A stretch of 64,000 nucleotides of DNA from Pleurodeles waltl. Its lineage: Eukaryota; Chordata; Amphibia; Caudata; Salamandridae. Positions 21,501-33,070 of this stretch are shown here, piece by piece. Under the pieces are notes generated by a model. The model did no database searches and had not been told where the DNA came from. It saw nothing but the letters and a program-made list of their open reading frames with translations. Within the stretch, counting starts at the first letter, position 1. Each line of letters begins with the position of its first letter. Both the position numbers and the translations under genes were made by a program. The DNA is taken from positions 338,399,844 through 338,463,843 of the forward strand of contig NC_090440.1 in the NCBI RefSeq assembly GCF_031143425.1, read 5' to 3'.

Positions 21501-22495
21501 TACATAGCTGTCCTGTAAAAGGATGCTGGTGCTTCCACATTTGCCTTTTCCAACTTTAAGAATCCCTTATCTGGGTCAGTCAGTCTAGCATGTCTCTCTT
21601 TTCTATCTCCCACTTCCCACGCAATTACAGCATCCCTAAGTGCGGCCTTGTAGGCCTCCGAGAGTATTGTGGGGCTTTATACTGAATTTTTGTTTTCTTC
21701 AACGCAGGGTCTAGATGCCCTTCTCAGACATTTTACTTCTTGGACATTGGACAGATGCCACATTTTCATTTTCCGCATATCCTTGTGTTTTATTTTGTAG
21801 TAGTCAGCATCACATTTAGAGGTGACTGGTCGCTGATACCCTGGACAGATATGTGACATCATCAAATATGGGGAGGGATTCACCTGTAATGAAGAAATAG
21901 TAGATTCTAGAATGCATGTGATGAACCCTAGAGAAAAAGAAGAATCCTTTCTACACCGTGTGTCGGATCCTCCATATAATGCATAATCCCAGTGGTTGAA
22001 GAAAACATGCCAGTTTACTTTTTGTCGCCTCACCTTTTAACCTTGTACTCATTCTGTCTGCGTGCATGTCTAATTGAAGATTAAAATCCCCTCTGAGCAT
22101 TACCAATTCTGAGGGAGCCTCCAACAGAACATTTCCCATTTTACATAGCGTGTCTCAGTAAAGGCAAGGGTGGCATAGAGATTGATCATAAGCACTGCTT
22201 CCCTCTTAAGGTCTCCATAGAGCACTGCATAGCCACCAACGGGGTCTTTCCATGAGCGTTTTACATGAAGTGTTTTCCTAAGAAGATTAATCACAGCTCT
22301 TGAGCTTGAAGTGTGTTGTGCATACCCTGCAAGTCTGTATATCTCTCTCCCCATGCTGCAGTGTTGCACTCCTGTGAGGTGTGTTTCCTGGAGATATATT
22401 ATATCTGTCTGTTTTGGACCTATTATGGGCCCATTGCACCAAACTCCACTTCATCTTTCCAGGTTCCAGGTCAATAGCAAAAGCATTTTATTGTA
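18560..22495 (-). pseudogene. L1-type LINE ORF2, decayed
   Basis: Reading leftward from 22495, an AP-endonuclease start (LLTWNLE near 22480) is followed by the catalytic-Glu motif DIIYLQETHLTG (about 22370-22405) and the GDFN motif (LRGDFNLQLDMHADR, about 22075). The reverse transcriptase follows: HPISLMNTDIKVLAKLLANR (about 20945), SLDAKKAFHAVEWTDPFELF, GTHQGYLLSPLVFALAIEAL (about 20340), and the active-site box changed to YTDNI from the usual YADD. Then come the C-terminal blocks LPISLLAMAAMLSLPGYLY (about 19920) and a tryptophan-rich end to about 18640. Stops and frameshifts are frequent and a 211-bp segment is duplicated. L1 ORF2 normally makes an endonuclease/reverse transcriptase used for target-primed insertion; this copy cannot. 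Confidence 0.85.
20361..20782. repeat. 211-bp tandem duplication within L1 reverse transcriptase
   Basis: Unit 1 is 20361-20571 and unit 2 is 20572-20782. Both begin CCCCTCCAAACTCCAAACTC and run through the fingers/palm-coding text, so the SLDAKKAF block is encoded twice. The units differ at only a few bases. The junction has the shared tract GCCCCTCCAA. Confidence 0.85.
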
Positions 22496-22499
22496 GCGC

Positions 22500-23738
22500 A
22501 TGTGTGCTATAATACCACACCCAGGGCAATTGTCTCCATCCAAGGTCACATATGCACCCCCAAGAATCACCATGCATAGGACCTGTACTCCCCGGGGGCA
22601 TTTAGCAACTCTGTTTTACCGTGTAGTAGTCATTCGACCAAGACTGGATTCCCCTCGGGCGCCCTATTTCTGGATCCTCATCTGTCGCTGTATGCCAAGT
22701 CCTTAAGCTGTGGCACTCCACCACCAGCATGTGCAGTCTCTGTGTGTCCTATATGCAGCCCAGTTCACCAGCTGAGAACCCCAGGATAATCCTCAGTGCC
22801 TTCAGGGTCATGCCATTGAGCCACCTCGCAGCCCTGCCATGTCCCCATGGCCTCAGTCCAGTCCCATTCATACTGTTCAGTCTATTGCCCAGGGACACCT
22901 TCAAGCAAAGCAAAGGCAAACCACAGGATTACATGTCCAGTTTATTCAGGAAGGGGCACCCTCTGGTTTTATTCCTTGCATTATAATTGTTCAGGTGAAA
23001 AGCAAATGCACATGCACCCATTCCTGTGGAACACCCTAATACGATTATGTCCCACAGGTGGCAGAGTACAGTTCATTCCCCAAGTGGTCCCCTACCTCCA
23101 GTCCACATGGCTTCTCCTGTTTCTGCTGCTCAAGTAGTTTGAGTGATCTCACCCCTACCACTCTCTGGGGGAAGCACAAACTCAATGAATTAGGAGAGGG
23201 GGATGACCAGATTGCCCCTGCCATAGTTCTCATGGGTTCAGAGTGAAAAATAAAACAGCTCTCCTGCCACTGTACTGCTAACTCAGGCCGGGCCCAGTCA
23301 CCAGGTAGGCACCATGTTGCCCGAGTCTTCAACTCTGAAGTCACGGCTTACTGCAGTTATTGTATTGCACTGACAGGACCGACTAGTCACACACTGGGCT
23401 CCCATGCTTGTTGGGGCATGCCCTGCTTTTTGGCAGGTCATCAAACAGTTTGTAATAGGATATTTTGGCTCCCCTACCACCATCAGGCTCAGGAACTCTG
23501 GGGATCACGTCCTTTTACATGGACGATCAGGCCAAACCCCAAGAAGTCCATAATCTTGATCAGGACAAGCACCAGACTGTAGCCAATGAGGGCTCCACAA
23601 GGTCAGATATCTGTTTGATTCTGGTGACCCCATTGATTTCGGCAAAAGAGCTCAGAGCAGGAGAAATTCAAATCACACCCAAAGCGAGACTCTAGCTGGC
23701 TGAATACTTTGACATTTCAAAATTTCAACATGTGCACT
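22500..23738. other. Unrecognised; possible L1 5' remainder
   Basis: This lies upstream of the L1 endonuclease on the minus strand, where ORF1 and the 5' UTR should be. I see no ORF1 coiled coil or RNA-binding motif in any frame, so it is either too decayed or unrelated. Confidence 0.35.
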
Positions 23739-23739
23739 T

Positions 23740-23898
23740 AGGCCCACATGTATACTTTTTTGCACCTCATTTGCATAATATTTTGACTCACAAATGTCTC
23801 AAACTTACAAAATATAATTGTATTTTATAAGATTGTGCCACCTTTGCATCAAAAAATGATTTAAATGCAGCACAAAAAAGTATAAATATGGGTCTTAG
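23740..23898. mobile_element. Small MITE of about 159 bp
   Basis: The terminal inverted repeats are GGCCCACATGTATACTTTTT at the left and AAAAGTATAAATATGGGTCTT at the right, each with a GCAC/GTGC extension inside. No coding. The ends belong to the same style as the larger foldback elements at 53.5-55.1 kb (TTTATACT next to GGGGC). Confidence 0.7.
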
Positions 23899-23899
23899 T

Positions 23900-25748
23900 C
23901 TCTTTTTTGGAGTACAGAATCCTTCAGTGGGCCAAGACTTCAGGCTTTAGTCAAAGAGGACTCCATGAGGCCATATGCCTTCTTCACAAGGTCCAGCTGA
24001 ATAAGATTTGTTGCTGTGTATAATCACAGACCAAGAGAACCCTTAATCATCAACCCAGCAGCAACACACATTGAGCAGGCTTGGCTGATTGGTCCTGGTC
24101 CTCCAGAACTTTTGAAGTTGGAAGTTTTCAGGCATGAGAGAGATAGCCAAGGGTTCAAGCACCTTAGGAATGGCACTTGGGAGGTCATGACTCATTCCAG
24201 CAGAGGCCAACAGCAGAGAAAGACCAGGGCAGGTTGAGTTGGAACTGGCCAGCTGGCCAATTGCCGGAAAAAACCTTTGAAGTTTCTTGTATCCCAGTAG
24301 CCAAATACAAGGTAAGCATTATGGCCCTTGGAGTCCACCTTTTTGTCCTGGTCCAGGTACAGTTCTTCAGGTCTTCTCTAGGGTCACAGACAACAGTTTC
24401 AATCATTATCTGATCTTCTAGTTCAGTACTGCTCTGAAGAGGATACCAGGGGATTCCATATTTATGCCTGGCAGTAGCTTGTGAGTAAGGATGACTGCTG
24501 TTCCTTTCCTAACTAATGAACAACAATTCTCAGGGGTAACCGTACCTACCTTTTAGGCAGTTCCTGTCTTCCTTACGAAAGACAATCTCACAATGCCCAT
24601 TAACCTAAAATGGTGAAACAATTCTCCCCTAACACAGATCCTGTTTGTCAATCCAGAGGTATGGCCAGGATTCTGGAGCAGCCTCTCATATGTGGTCACG
24701 CCACACCAGCTCTGGGGCAGCTCCACTCCAACTGAGATTGGTGACTAACTGACTGGCAGATCAAAAGAAGAGTTCTGTTGAGGTTATATCTGACACCTAC
24801 CTGTGAAAGGGGAGGCTCCTTTGCAGTAAAGCAAGTTCCTTGGCACATCAAAAATGGTCATTCTATCAGGAATAAACACCCCCACACTCAGGCCTTTGTC
24901 TCTGTAATGGGAGCAGTTTTCATATCTCATTCAGGACCATTACCAGCTGGGTGATAGCTGGAAGTCTATGTAAATTAGCCTTTAAGAGTTTGAAACGTAA
25001 AAAAACAATTTCTGAAGGAAACCTATCCTTAACATTTATCAAACATCTGAATTTGCCATTAAATTGGACATTTAATAAATATGAAAAATAGTTGTTGACT
25101 CATATTTCTAGCTAGTAGAGCAGAAGTAATATTTCATATTGATTCCCAATGTTTCTCTATTGGCCAGCCAGCCTTTCTATAATAAAAATAGCTGTTGGGT
25201 GCTAATCCCTATAAGTGAATGTCAACATTACATTTCTATATGTCCTACATTTAAATACCATGCACAGTCTTGTGGGCCACAAGGTCACCTTCTGGGTGAC
25301 TGATTAATATTTAATAGTATGGTTTAGACCTGTCAAAGGGGTTCATTTGAATGGTCAAATTGCAGTTTTCACACTGATGCAGCTAAGCTATAATGGTAGG
25401 CTTGAAGCAATGTTTGCACAGCCGCTGTAGTGGATGGCAGAATGGATGCTGGAATTAACTATTTGCATTTAACATCTACACCCCTGGTACACTTATTAAC
25501 ATATCCTGTTCACTTAGAGGCAAGCTAATATGTCAATTCGGAGTAAACTAATGTAACCATGCTCGCAGAGGAAGAACAGGGACTTTACTGGTGATTAGTA
25601 GCATCAAAGTGCACAGAGCTTTAAAGTAAGTATAATATAGTATACAGCAAAGGATGATAACCCAGGGTGACCAAGCTGAAGAGGCATATTTCGTACAGAT
25701 AGGTGTAAGATATCCAGTTAGGTGAGCTCTTCTCAAGCAACAGCCAAA
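23900..25748. other. No recognisable gene
   Basis: No domain, RNA gene or clear repeat boundary could be supported in this stretch. Confidence 0.5.
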
Positions 25749-25749
25749 A

Positions 25750-26239
25750 TCCTTGTGAGGGTGGACCATAAAAAGTCAGTAAGTCAGCCCATGGTTCAAC
25801 CTCTGGTAGGTTGGCACAATAGCTGTCAGGCTTAACTTAGAGGCAATGTGTAAAGCATTTATACAGCACTTAAACAGCAGTAAAGTGAAAAAAGAACACA
25901 AGAAAAATCCCACACAAGATTAGAAAAATAGGGTACATTTATAATCAATTATCTGACATCAACATGACAAAAATATTATCAGTACCACTAGTAGCGGTTA
26001 ATTTCCCAGCCCCAGGTATACCACTGCATTAAGGCCTTACTACTAAAAAATATGCCAATCAAGTGTAAGTCAATGTTACTGTGTTTTAATGCTTTAGGGA
26101 GAGAGGACAAACACCTTAGAACAGGTTAGTAATGATAAAGTACTCAGAATCTTAAGGCCAACCAAAACAATTTCAGTGAATCATGAGGGGTGAAGGCAAA
26201 TGGGTTGGGAAGACCACTCTTAGGCTGACAGGTCTAACA
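25750..26239 (-). mobile_element. LTR-like repeat Q, internally shortened copy
   Basis: The left part (GGTTGGCACAATAGCTGTCA, GGCTTAACTTAGAGGCAATG, TGTAAAGCATTTATAC) matches the start of the copy at 55858. The right end (GAAGACCACTC, GGCTGACAGGTCTAACA) matches the end at 29871. Read on the minus strand it would begin TGTTAGACCTGTCAGCC, close to the TGTTGGAC start seen in other copies; TG at the start fits an LTR. No coding was seen, and assignment to an LTR retrotransposon is inference. Confidence 0.55.
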
Positions 26240-26739
26240 ATGGGTAATAAACTTTTCTTACCATGTACAACATCCATGACATACAAGGTTGAAATAGCTG
26301 GTCATTTTTATCTACTTCACCCATGTATGTATTGTGATCAATAAGACAGTTGGACTTGTGTATTTCTGTCATGTTTCATTACCCGGTAACTGGAGAGGCC
26401 TCTCATCACTAATTTTAATGAACACATATGATTTCTGCCTATGAGAATTTCCCAGTGAGCACTTTGTTGTGACACAACGGGCTGCTCTGGACCGATTGGA
26501 CATTTTTCCAAACAAGCTTCTAATGGAATAATTTGCATTGACTCTAGTTTGTACTGCAAGCCATATTTGTGCGTGTTGCTGAACTCCTGTATGTATGTTT
26601 TCCACTAAGAGAGTGTACCTTTCATGAAGCAGTGATAGTGCAAGCCCCCATATAACATGCTCACTAATTCTTAATGTAGATTGGCAGCCTGCTGGATTTA
26701 TTGTGACATCCTTCCCAGTATGCACTCTCATTCTGTATG

Positions 26740-27836
26740 TGGGTGATGTGGTTGAGGTTGACATCCATGCATTGGGGGGGGGGTGTAGGGATGGTGGGAA
26801 TGAGGTGACATGCAGAGGAAGGGCACAGGGTGTTTGGGATGGGAGCAGTGGCGTGGATTGCAGTGGGTTTGAGAATGGTGGGGAGCCATGCTGAGCATGG
26901 GTGGTTGGTGTGTGGGGGTATTGGTGACTTACCAGAGTCGAGCCCTCAGCTGATGCCAGTCAGGCCCTCAGGATGCAAGATATCCAGGACCTTCTCCTCC
27001 CAGGATGTCAACTGAAGGGGAGGAGGTGGGGCCCCACAGCCAGTCTTATTTCTGGCTACCCTCTACCTGTGCACCATGGATTAGACCTTCCCCCTGAGGT
27101 CATTCCACCTCTTTCTGATGTCCTCCTTTGTGCGTGGGTATGTGCCGACTGCATTGACCCTGTCGACAATCCTCTTCCACAACTCTGTCTTTTTGGCTAT
27201 GGATGTTTGTTGTACCTGGACTCCCATGAGCTGTGGCTCGACTCTCATGATCTCGTCCAGCATGACCTGCAACTCACTGTCAGTGAACAGTGGGTGCTTC
27301 TGGCATGAGATGTTGTGGGGGGGTATGTGTTGTGCGTGTCGGGTGCAAAGTGGATGTGTGGTGATGTGGGGGTGTTGGCTGTGTGTTCTGGTGAGCTATG
27401 GTGTTGATTTGTGCACTGTGTGCTGTGTGATATTAGTTTGCTGTGTTTGGGGTATGCTTCTTCTCGAGTGTGGTGGTGGCTGCTCATATCTGTCCCAGGG
27501 GGTTGTTGGTGGAGGGGTGTTCTATGGTGGCGTGGTCAGGTGGGCGTGATGTGTGTATGGTTATCAGATGTGGGATATTTGAACTAGTCAATGTGGTGTT
27601 GGCTACATTCCGTGGTGCATTTTTGTTCCACTGAGGTGCAAACTGCCAACGTTTTCCGCCATGCATGTTCCACTGTGCTGCAGGTTGCCTCATAATATGA
27701 CGGTCAGAATGGTGTTGGCATGGCGGGGCCGGCGGTTGTACAGTCACTCTTTCATCGAGGGTTGACACCACTGCGGGTATAGTGGCACTATTGCACATGG
27801 CGGTCTTGCCCATAGACCGCCATACTCGTATTTTTA
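26740..27836 (-). mobile_element. Harbinger fragment H4 carrying SANT-A exon 1
   Basis: This covers the SANT-A 5' flank, exon 1 and part of intron 1 on the minus strand. The right edge (about 27836) retains GGCGGT and GACCGCCATACTCGT text like a mutated terminal region. The left edge is lost in a G-rich zone (ten consecutive G at 26776-26785). Nuclease and SANT-B sequences are absent. It lies between two stretches of LTR-like repeat Q. Confidence 0.7.
26943..27306 (-). pseudogene. SANT-A exon 1 (H4)
   Basis: The frame reads KHPLFTDSELQVMLDEIMRV, then VQQTSIAKKTELWKRIVDRV, then GTYPRTKEDIRKRWNDLRGK, the same Myb/SANT-like domain as in H1 and the best preserved of the window. After a short disrupted proline-rich piece it continues SWEEKVLDILHPEGLTG and stops before the donor GTAAGT (about 26942-26937). 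The initiator lies in another frame because of an indel, and exon 2 is missing. It is useful as the clearest view of the domain. Confidence 0.8.
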
Positions 27837-27839
27837 ATA

Positions 27840-29871
27840 CATATAAGTTGCCCCTAAGCTAGACACTGGACATCCCAGAGGGCAGCGTGCAATGTATTTA
27901 AAAAGTAGGAAATGTACTTTAAGTTTTATATGTCCTGGTAGTAAAAAACTCTTAAATTAATTTTTCAATATTGGAAGGCATACGTCTAGGATAACGTTGG
28001 AGTTACCTTTCCACATTTAATAAGCTGTAATCTTCAAATGGTCCAATTTGAAAGGTCATGCTGACCTAATGGGGTGCAGGTCAGTTACAAGGACCAGCCT
28101 TGGCCCACTGAAACAATACCTTATTTTGGAGTTGCACTGATGTTGAGAACAAGCTACGAGGACCAAAGGAGGTGATGCCCTGGCATTGATCCCGAAGATT
28201 TAGGTGATGCATTGGCTCCGAGCCATGCAGAGTTGGAGATGCATTGGTAATGGAGGTGACGGATCGTGCAGTCATCAATGCAGTGTTCCTGATTTTTGCT
28301 GCAGCAGTGTTACACCGGCGTTGATGGGGATGCAATGTCCTTAATCAATGCATCTGCAGTCACGCATCAGCATCGATGGAGATGTCCCAATTCCAAGCCG
28401 CACAATGGTGTCAATGCGTGTATTTTGGACTGGAGCAGCACTTTCTACCCACTTTCAAAGGCCCAGGACTGGACTGGCACCATTTGGCAGGGTAAGACTT
28501 GCAGCAAGCAAAGTCCAAGTGCTGGAGGTGATGAGTTGAAAGTCTTTTGTGTCCCTGAGACTTTAGAAGAACAAGAGGCAAGTCAGCAAGCCCTCTGAGT
28601 CACTCTGGTTCTGGGTTGAAGACTTGTGAGTCCAGTCCTTCTCACCCAGGCAGAGGGCAGCAACCCAGCACAGCAAGAAAACAGTTCTTCCAAATGAGCA
28701 GTTCAGCCGAGTAGCATTTCTTGTAGCAGCACAGCAGTCCTTCTTCCTGGCAGAGCATCCACAGGTCCAGAAGTGTACTGAATAAATAGGGTTAGTAGTC
28801 CAGTTCTTTTACCCAGTGGTGCCTTTGAAGTGGGAGAGACTTCAAAGAAGGGCTTTAAAGTGCACTGAAGTCAGAGGTCCTCCTTTCCTGCCCTGGCCCC
28901 AGACTCCTTAAAAGGGTGTATGCAACACTTTCTGTAGGGACAGGACACGGCCTATTCAGGTGTAAGTGTCAGCTGCCCATCCTGCCCAGATGACCCATCA
29001 GGATGCTGATGGCCCATCAGTCATACCTAAGGTTCATTTGTGTGTAGCTGTCTAGAGGGAATACACAAGTCCAGCCGCCACCCCACTTCAGACGTGTATT
29101 GAAGACAGGCAACAGGGTGGAGAGCAGAAAAATTGCAACTTTCTAATAGTAGAATTTTCAAAATTGTAATAATAAATCTGACTTTATCATTAAAGACTAT
29201 TTATCATTACCATTTCATACGTACTAAACATGACAGGTTTACTCCTTCTCAGACAGGAATTACAACTTATTAACTGTAATAAGGAATCCCCAATTTTACC
29301 CTATGAGAGAGGTAGGTCTTGTGGTAGTGAAAAACACCTTGGAGAGTTTTTCACTACCAGGACATATAAAACTTAAAATGATATGTCTGCCTTTTAATTA
29401 CATAGCAACCTGCCCTGTGGGCTACTTAGGGTCTCCCTTAGGTGTGACCTATATCTAATAATAAAAAGGGAGTGTAAGGTTTGGTAAGGAGTGTTAAATG
29501 CCAAGTTGACATGGCAGTGTACTACTGCATTCAGGCTGCAATGGCAGGCCTGAGATACCTTACACAGTGCTACTCAGTTGGGTCACACAGGCACTGCTGA
29601 AGGTCCTCTAGTAGCATTTCATTTACAGGCCTTGAGCACATGTTGTGCACTTTACTAGGGACTCATAGTAAATTAAATATGACAATTAGGTATATACCAA
29701 TCAGACCAAGTTTTAGGGAGAAAGCACATGCACTTTTGCACTGGTCAGCGGTGGTAGAGTGCTCAGAGACCTAAGAACAACAAAAAAGAAATCAGTGACA
29801 ATGTGAGGCAACTTGGCAAAAGGTTCAGGGGAAGACCACCCTAAGGCTGTCAGGTCCAACAGACTTGTATT
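27840..29871 (-). mobile_element. LTR-like repeat Q, long copy
   Basis: On the minus strand the repeat begins TGTTGGACCTGACAGCCTTA at 29871. It includes the marker text TATGTCCTGGTAGTGAAAAA, which occurs in a more diverged form at 32945 in family S, and Q-specific text such as GCCTTTGAAGTGGGAGAGAC (28823 on the plus strand), also found at 57551. It is about 2 kb without a reading frame of note. The TG start and size fit a long LTR; I see no primer-binding site or pol. Q and S look like relatives. Confidence 0.55.
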
Positions 29872-30420
29872 GCATTTGCAGCCTCATTGGAACAGCTGCT
29901 CTGCGACACATCCGTGCTGCAGGCCCTTGCATCCCTCCTCAAAGCCAGCCTCAACAACGGTGCATTGCAGCTCTTGAGAACTGATGCATCTTCCTGACTG
30001 TGTGCCACATCCTAAATGCCAGATTTCACATTGTAAGCCTGTTGATGGGATCCTCAACTAGAATAAAGGCCTTCATATCGTGGTCTAGCCACATTTCGGA
30101 ACCGACGTATCACTTGGGCTGTGCGACACATCTTGATGTGGATCCTCACAGTCCCCCAACATTTTAGTTACTTTGTTCAGCGGGCTTAGCTTGGTCACTG
30201 TAGCCAGCTTGTGTTCCTTTGTGGTCTGGCCTGACTAGATATTCCCAGTTGGCGCTTCATGCTTTTTGGTCCTATTTTCTCTAAAATCTTTCAAATTACA
30301 TTTCCCCGTTTCGACTGATTGGGTTTTGCCGTTTTGGTCTAGTTTTATTTAATAAAGAAATTTAAGAAAGTTCTATTGTCCTAACCTGGTGTGGGATCAT
30401 TTTTATGTGATGTTTTCACT
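29872..30420 (+). mobile_element. LTR-like fragment
   Basis: The last 150 bp (AAATTACATTTCCCCGTTTC, then TTTTCACTTTATTACTATTT) match the end of the repeat at 35760-35900. It contains AATAAAG near 30352. The upstream part is not recognised. Probably the 3' half of an LTR-type repeat. Confidence 0.45.
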
Positions 30421-30675
30421 TTATTACTATTTATTTCTTCAATAGAGGGGGAGAGTGGACGTTTTAATTCAAGAAGAAACGATTTAACTTGTCCATGTAT
30501 CACGTCATTACAAACAATACTACTTTGGGCTGTTGAACATTGATTATGTGACACCGTTATGTATTTGCTTGTTTTGATTCTTTTCCCCACAAGTTAGGAA
30601 ACATATTCAATGGGAAGCAACGCTCCCTATTTCCAATTACCTGAAAAAGTAATCACAATGACTCAACCGCAGTTC

Positions 30676-30705
30676 GTTCGGCCGTTTGACCCTTCATCAT
30701 CCTGA
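30676..30705 (-). ncRNA. Degenerate hammerhead motif, Penelope-like type
   Basis: On the minus strand the order is core-like ATGATGA (for CTGATGA, 30700-30694), a stem II of GGTC pairing with GGCC around an AAAC loop, then GAAC where GAAA is expected, followed by a short CG. Two core bases are changed, so it should be inactive. The arrangement and the tiny stem III are those of Penelope-like element hammerheads. No reverse transcriptase is nearby. Confidence 0.4.
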
Positions 30706-32220
30706 GTGAAATCCAAGGCATCCTCCATGTATGAAAACAGAAGTATGAGTCATGCAGAAACTCATTACAGCACCCTTATCTTCATGCGAATTCTGATTAA
30801 GGTGAAAAACATAAAATACTTCAGGCTAAACAAGCAAGTCTGTCATTCTCTATACATCTCTTTTATGATATTCTTGTAAATCACCCTTCCAGTAGATGCC
30901 TATAAAGGGTGAAGTGCAAGCACGATAATTGCCACTCTACAGGAAGCAGTAAGTCACGGTTTGTGCTTGAGCATTAGCTGCATCAGTGGTCCTATTAGGC
31001 TAATCACTTACTGTACATGCCTCGGCCCCTTAGGCTGAAAGATCAACTAATATCTGCAGACGCTAACCATTCATTAACTATAGAACTAATTAGAACGAAG
31101 CACAGACTCGAACTTTGACACTGTATTGCTGCCAACTCTTGTTTGTGTGTAAATTAGTGCATGTTTATCATTTTTATTAATCACGCACGTGGTCACGATA
31201 CGTTTATATTCTGTCTGTGATAAAACCATGCACATTAATTGGTGTTTTGTTGTTTGTATGGTGGCTATTGTAAGGTTGGTATTTAAATTTAAAGGCCTGA
31301 TACCGAGTTCTGCATAAACCACATTTATCCAAACATTTCCCTTCATTTTTTTGGAGCAGTACACGGCTTGCGGAGCCAATATTTGATTTTCGGCCAAGAT
31401 GAATTAGTAATAAGGGAGTAACATATTTACCTTCACCCACAAAGAAAGCTACATTTATTCGAAAAAAAATACACATGCAACATTAATGCATTGCTGTTAT
31501 TAAAATGTGGTGGTGGATCGGGAGGAGAACCTAAGTGGAGGAATTTTCTCCTGCACAACATCGAAGAATTGCCCTACTTATACACAACCAGCCAAACACA
31601 TCCTTGAGCCATTACTTAAACAGATGGCCTGTTCAAAATGGTGTAATGCCAGTCCCGTAAAAGGTTCTCAGTAATTATCTCTTGCAGCAAGTTAATGGGC
31701 AACCTGGCAGAAGAAGCACCGTTTAGTTGGTAGGGGAATCAGAAGGAAAGATTGTTACCATGTACCAGTTATCCAGATTATTCTCTGATGCAGAAAGTAC
31801 CTGTTATTATCATGTACCACTGACCCTCAAAGCATCCCAAGTAACTGCAATCAACCACCTCGATCCACCTTTCAGGGCAAGGTAAGTATTCCATAACCTC
31901 TTCAACCAACACTCGCAGACTCCCATCCTTGGTGTTGATACTTTACTGGTGACTTATGACCATCCGTAGGCTCACACTAAAACTGTAAACCCCTCCCCAA
32001 GCCCAATAACTGAGGTTGGCAGATCATCATTTACATGTTATCAAATTGGTACCCCATAGTTTCTGGCCGCCTTCAAAACACTATTCAGCGAGACACACAG
32101 TGTACAATAATAAATAACAACTATTCAGTGGGAAAACTCTCTTCCATCTGCCCACACAAAGCCACCAATCAGGTTTCCAACCCTCATCTAATCCCAATTA
32201 TCACTGGGTCAATATCCCTC
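30706..32220. other. No recognisable gene
   Basis: AT-rich sequence. The short frames on the minus strand near 31086-31476 have no recognisable domain. Confidence 0.5.
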
Positions 32221-32222
32221 AT

Positions 32223-33070
32223 TGTTGGACTTGGTCCTCTCTGCAGGAGCACCACCAAACTGACTTGACTCTGTTATGGCACTTTGCTGCAAAAATGTTG
32301 GTGCTAGGGAAACAAATCACTGGGAGGACCATTGATTCTTATGGGTGCATCACTTTAACGCCTGCCCAGGCAAGCATTAAAAATGACAAAAAATGGCACA
32401 GTGAAATCTCTTAAATTTCACCGCGCCATTTTTTTTAGCCTCCCTGTGTGGGAACGCCCCCCTGGCATACATTATGCCTGGTGCAGGTATAATGTTGCGC
32501 AAGGCATTGCAAAGTGGTGCAATGCATGTGTTGTGCCAATTTGTAAATATGGCACAGGGAATGGCCGTCTTAGAGTCATAAAAATTATGCTAAGGCAGCG
32601 TTAAGGCGGCGCAAGGAGCTTGTTAATATACCTCCTTAATTTATTTGTATGTCCTTAGTAAAGTGTTACTACATGTTCCCAGGGCCTTGGAATTAAATGA
32701 TACTAGTGGGCCTGCATGACATACTGTGCTACCCACATGCTTAGCCTTTTAAAACCTGCCCAAGCCTTTTCTTTGCACCCTGTGTGCAGTTTTAAACTTT
32801 GATTTTAACCTGGAAAAAAGACTGTTTGCCAAGCCTAAACCTTCCTTACTAATAATTATATGTCAACCCTAAAGTAGGTCTTAAACAGTCAATAAGGCAG
32901 GGTGCAGTTCATTAAAAAAGTTGGACATGTTCTTGTAAGCTGTAAGTGTCCTGGTAGAGAAAAGCCCCCAAGAACATGTTTCACTTTTCTGAGGCCTACC
33001 TCTCCGATAGGATAAATTTGGTCACCTTATTACATTTAATAAGTACTAACTTTTGATTAGAAACTGGTTG
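32223..33070 (+). mobile_element. LTR-like repeat S, copy 1
   Basis: It begins TGTTGGACTTGGTCCTCTCT and continues, after an inserted MITE, with TGTCCTTAGTAAAGTG, GTGGGCCTGCA, GCCAAGCCTAAACC and TGTCCTGGTAGAGAAAA. The same order occurs in S copy 2 at 52141. It resembles Q in reverse. Coding text is absent. Confidence 0.55.
32285..32637. mobile_element. MITE-like insertion in repeat S
   Basis: The text CCTGGTGCAGGTATAATGTT, GCAAAGTGGTGCAATGCATG and AATTTGTAAATATGGC matches the family at 16424-17075. Inverted pairs such as AAATGGC/GCCATTT around 32391-32435 are visible. S text resumes at about 32637. Confidence 0.5.

Noticed and set aside
22500..23480. Intact L1 ORF1 upstream of the L1 endonuclease
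   Set aside because: No frame shows the expected coiled coil or RNA-binding motifs.
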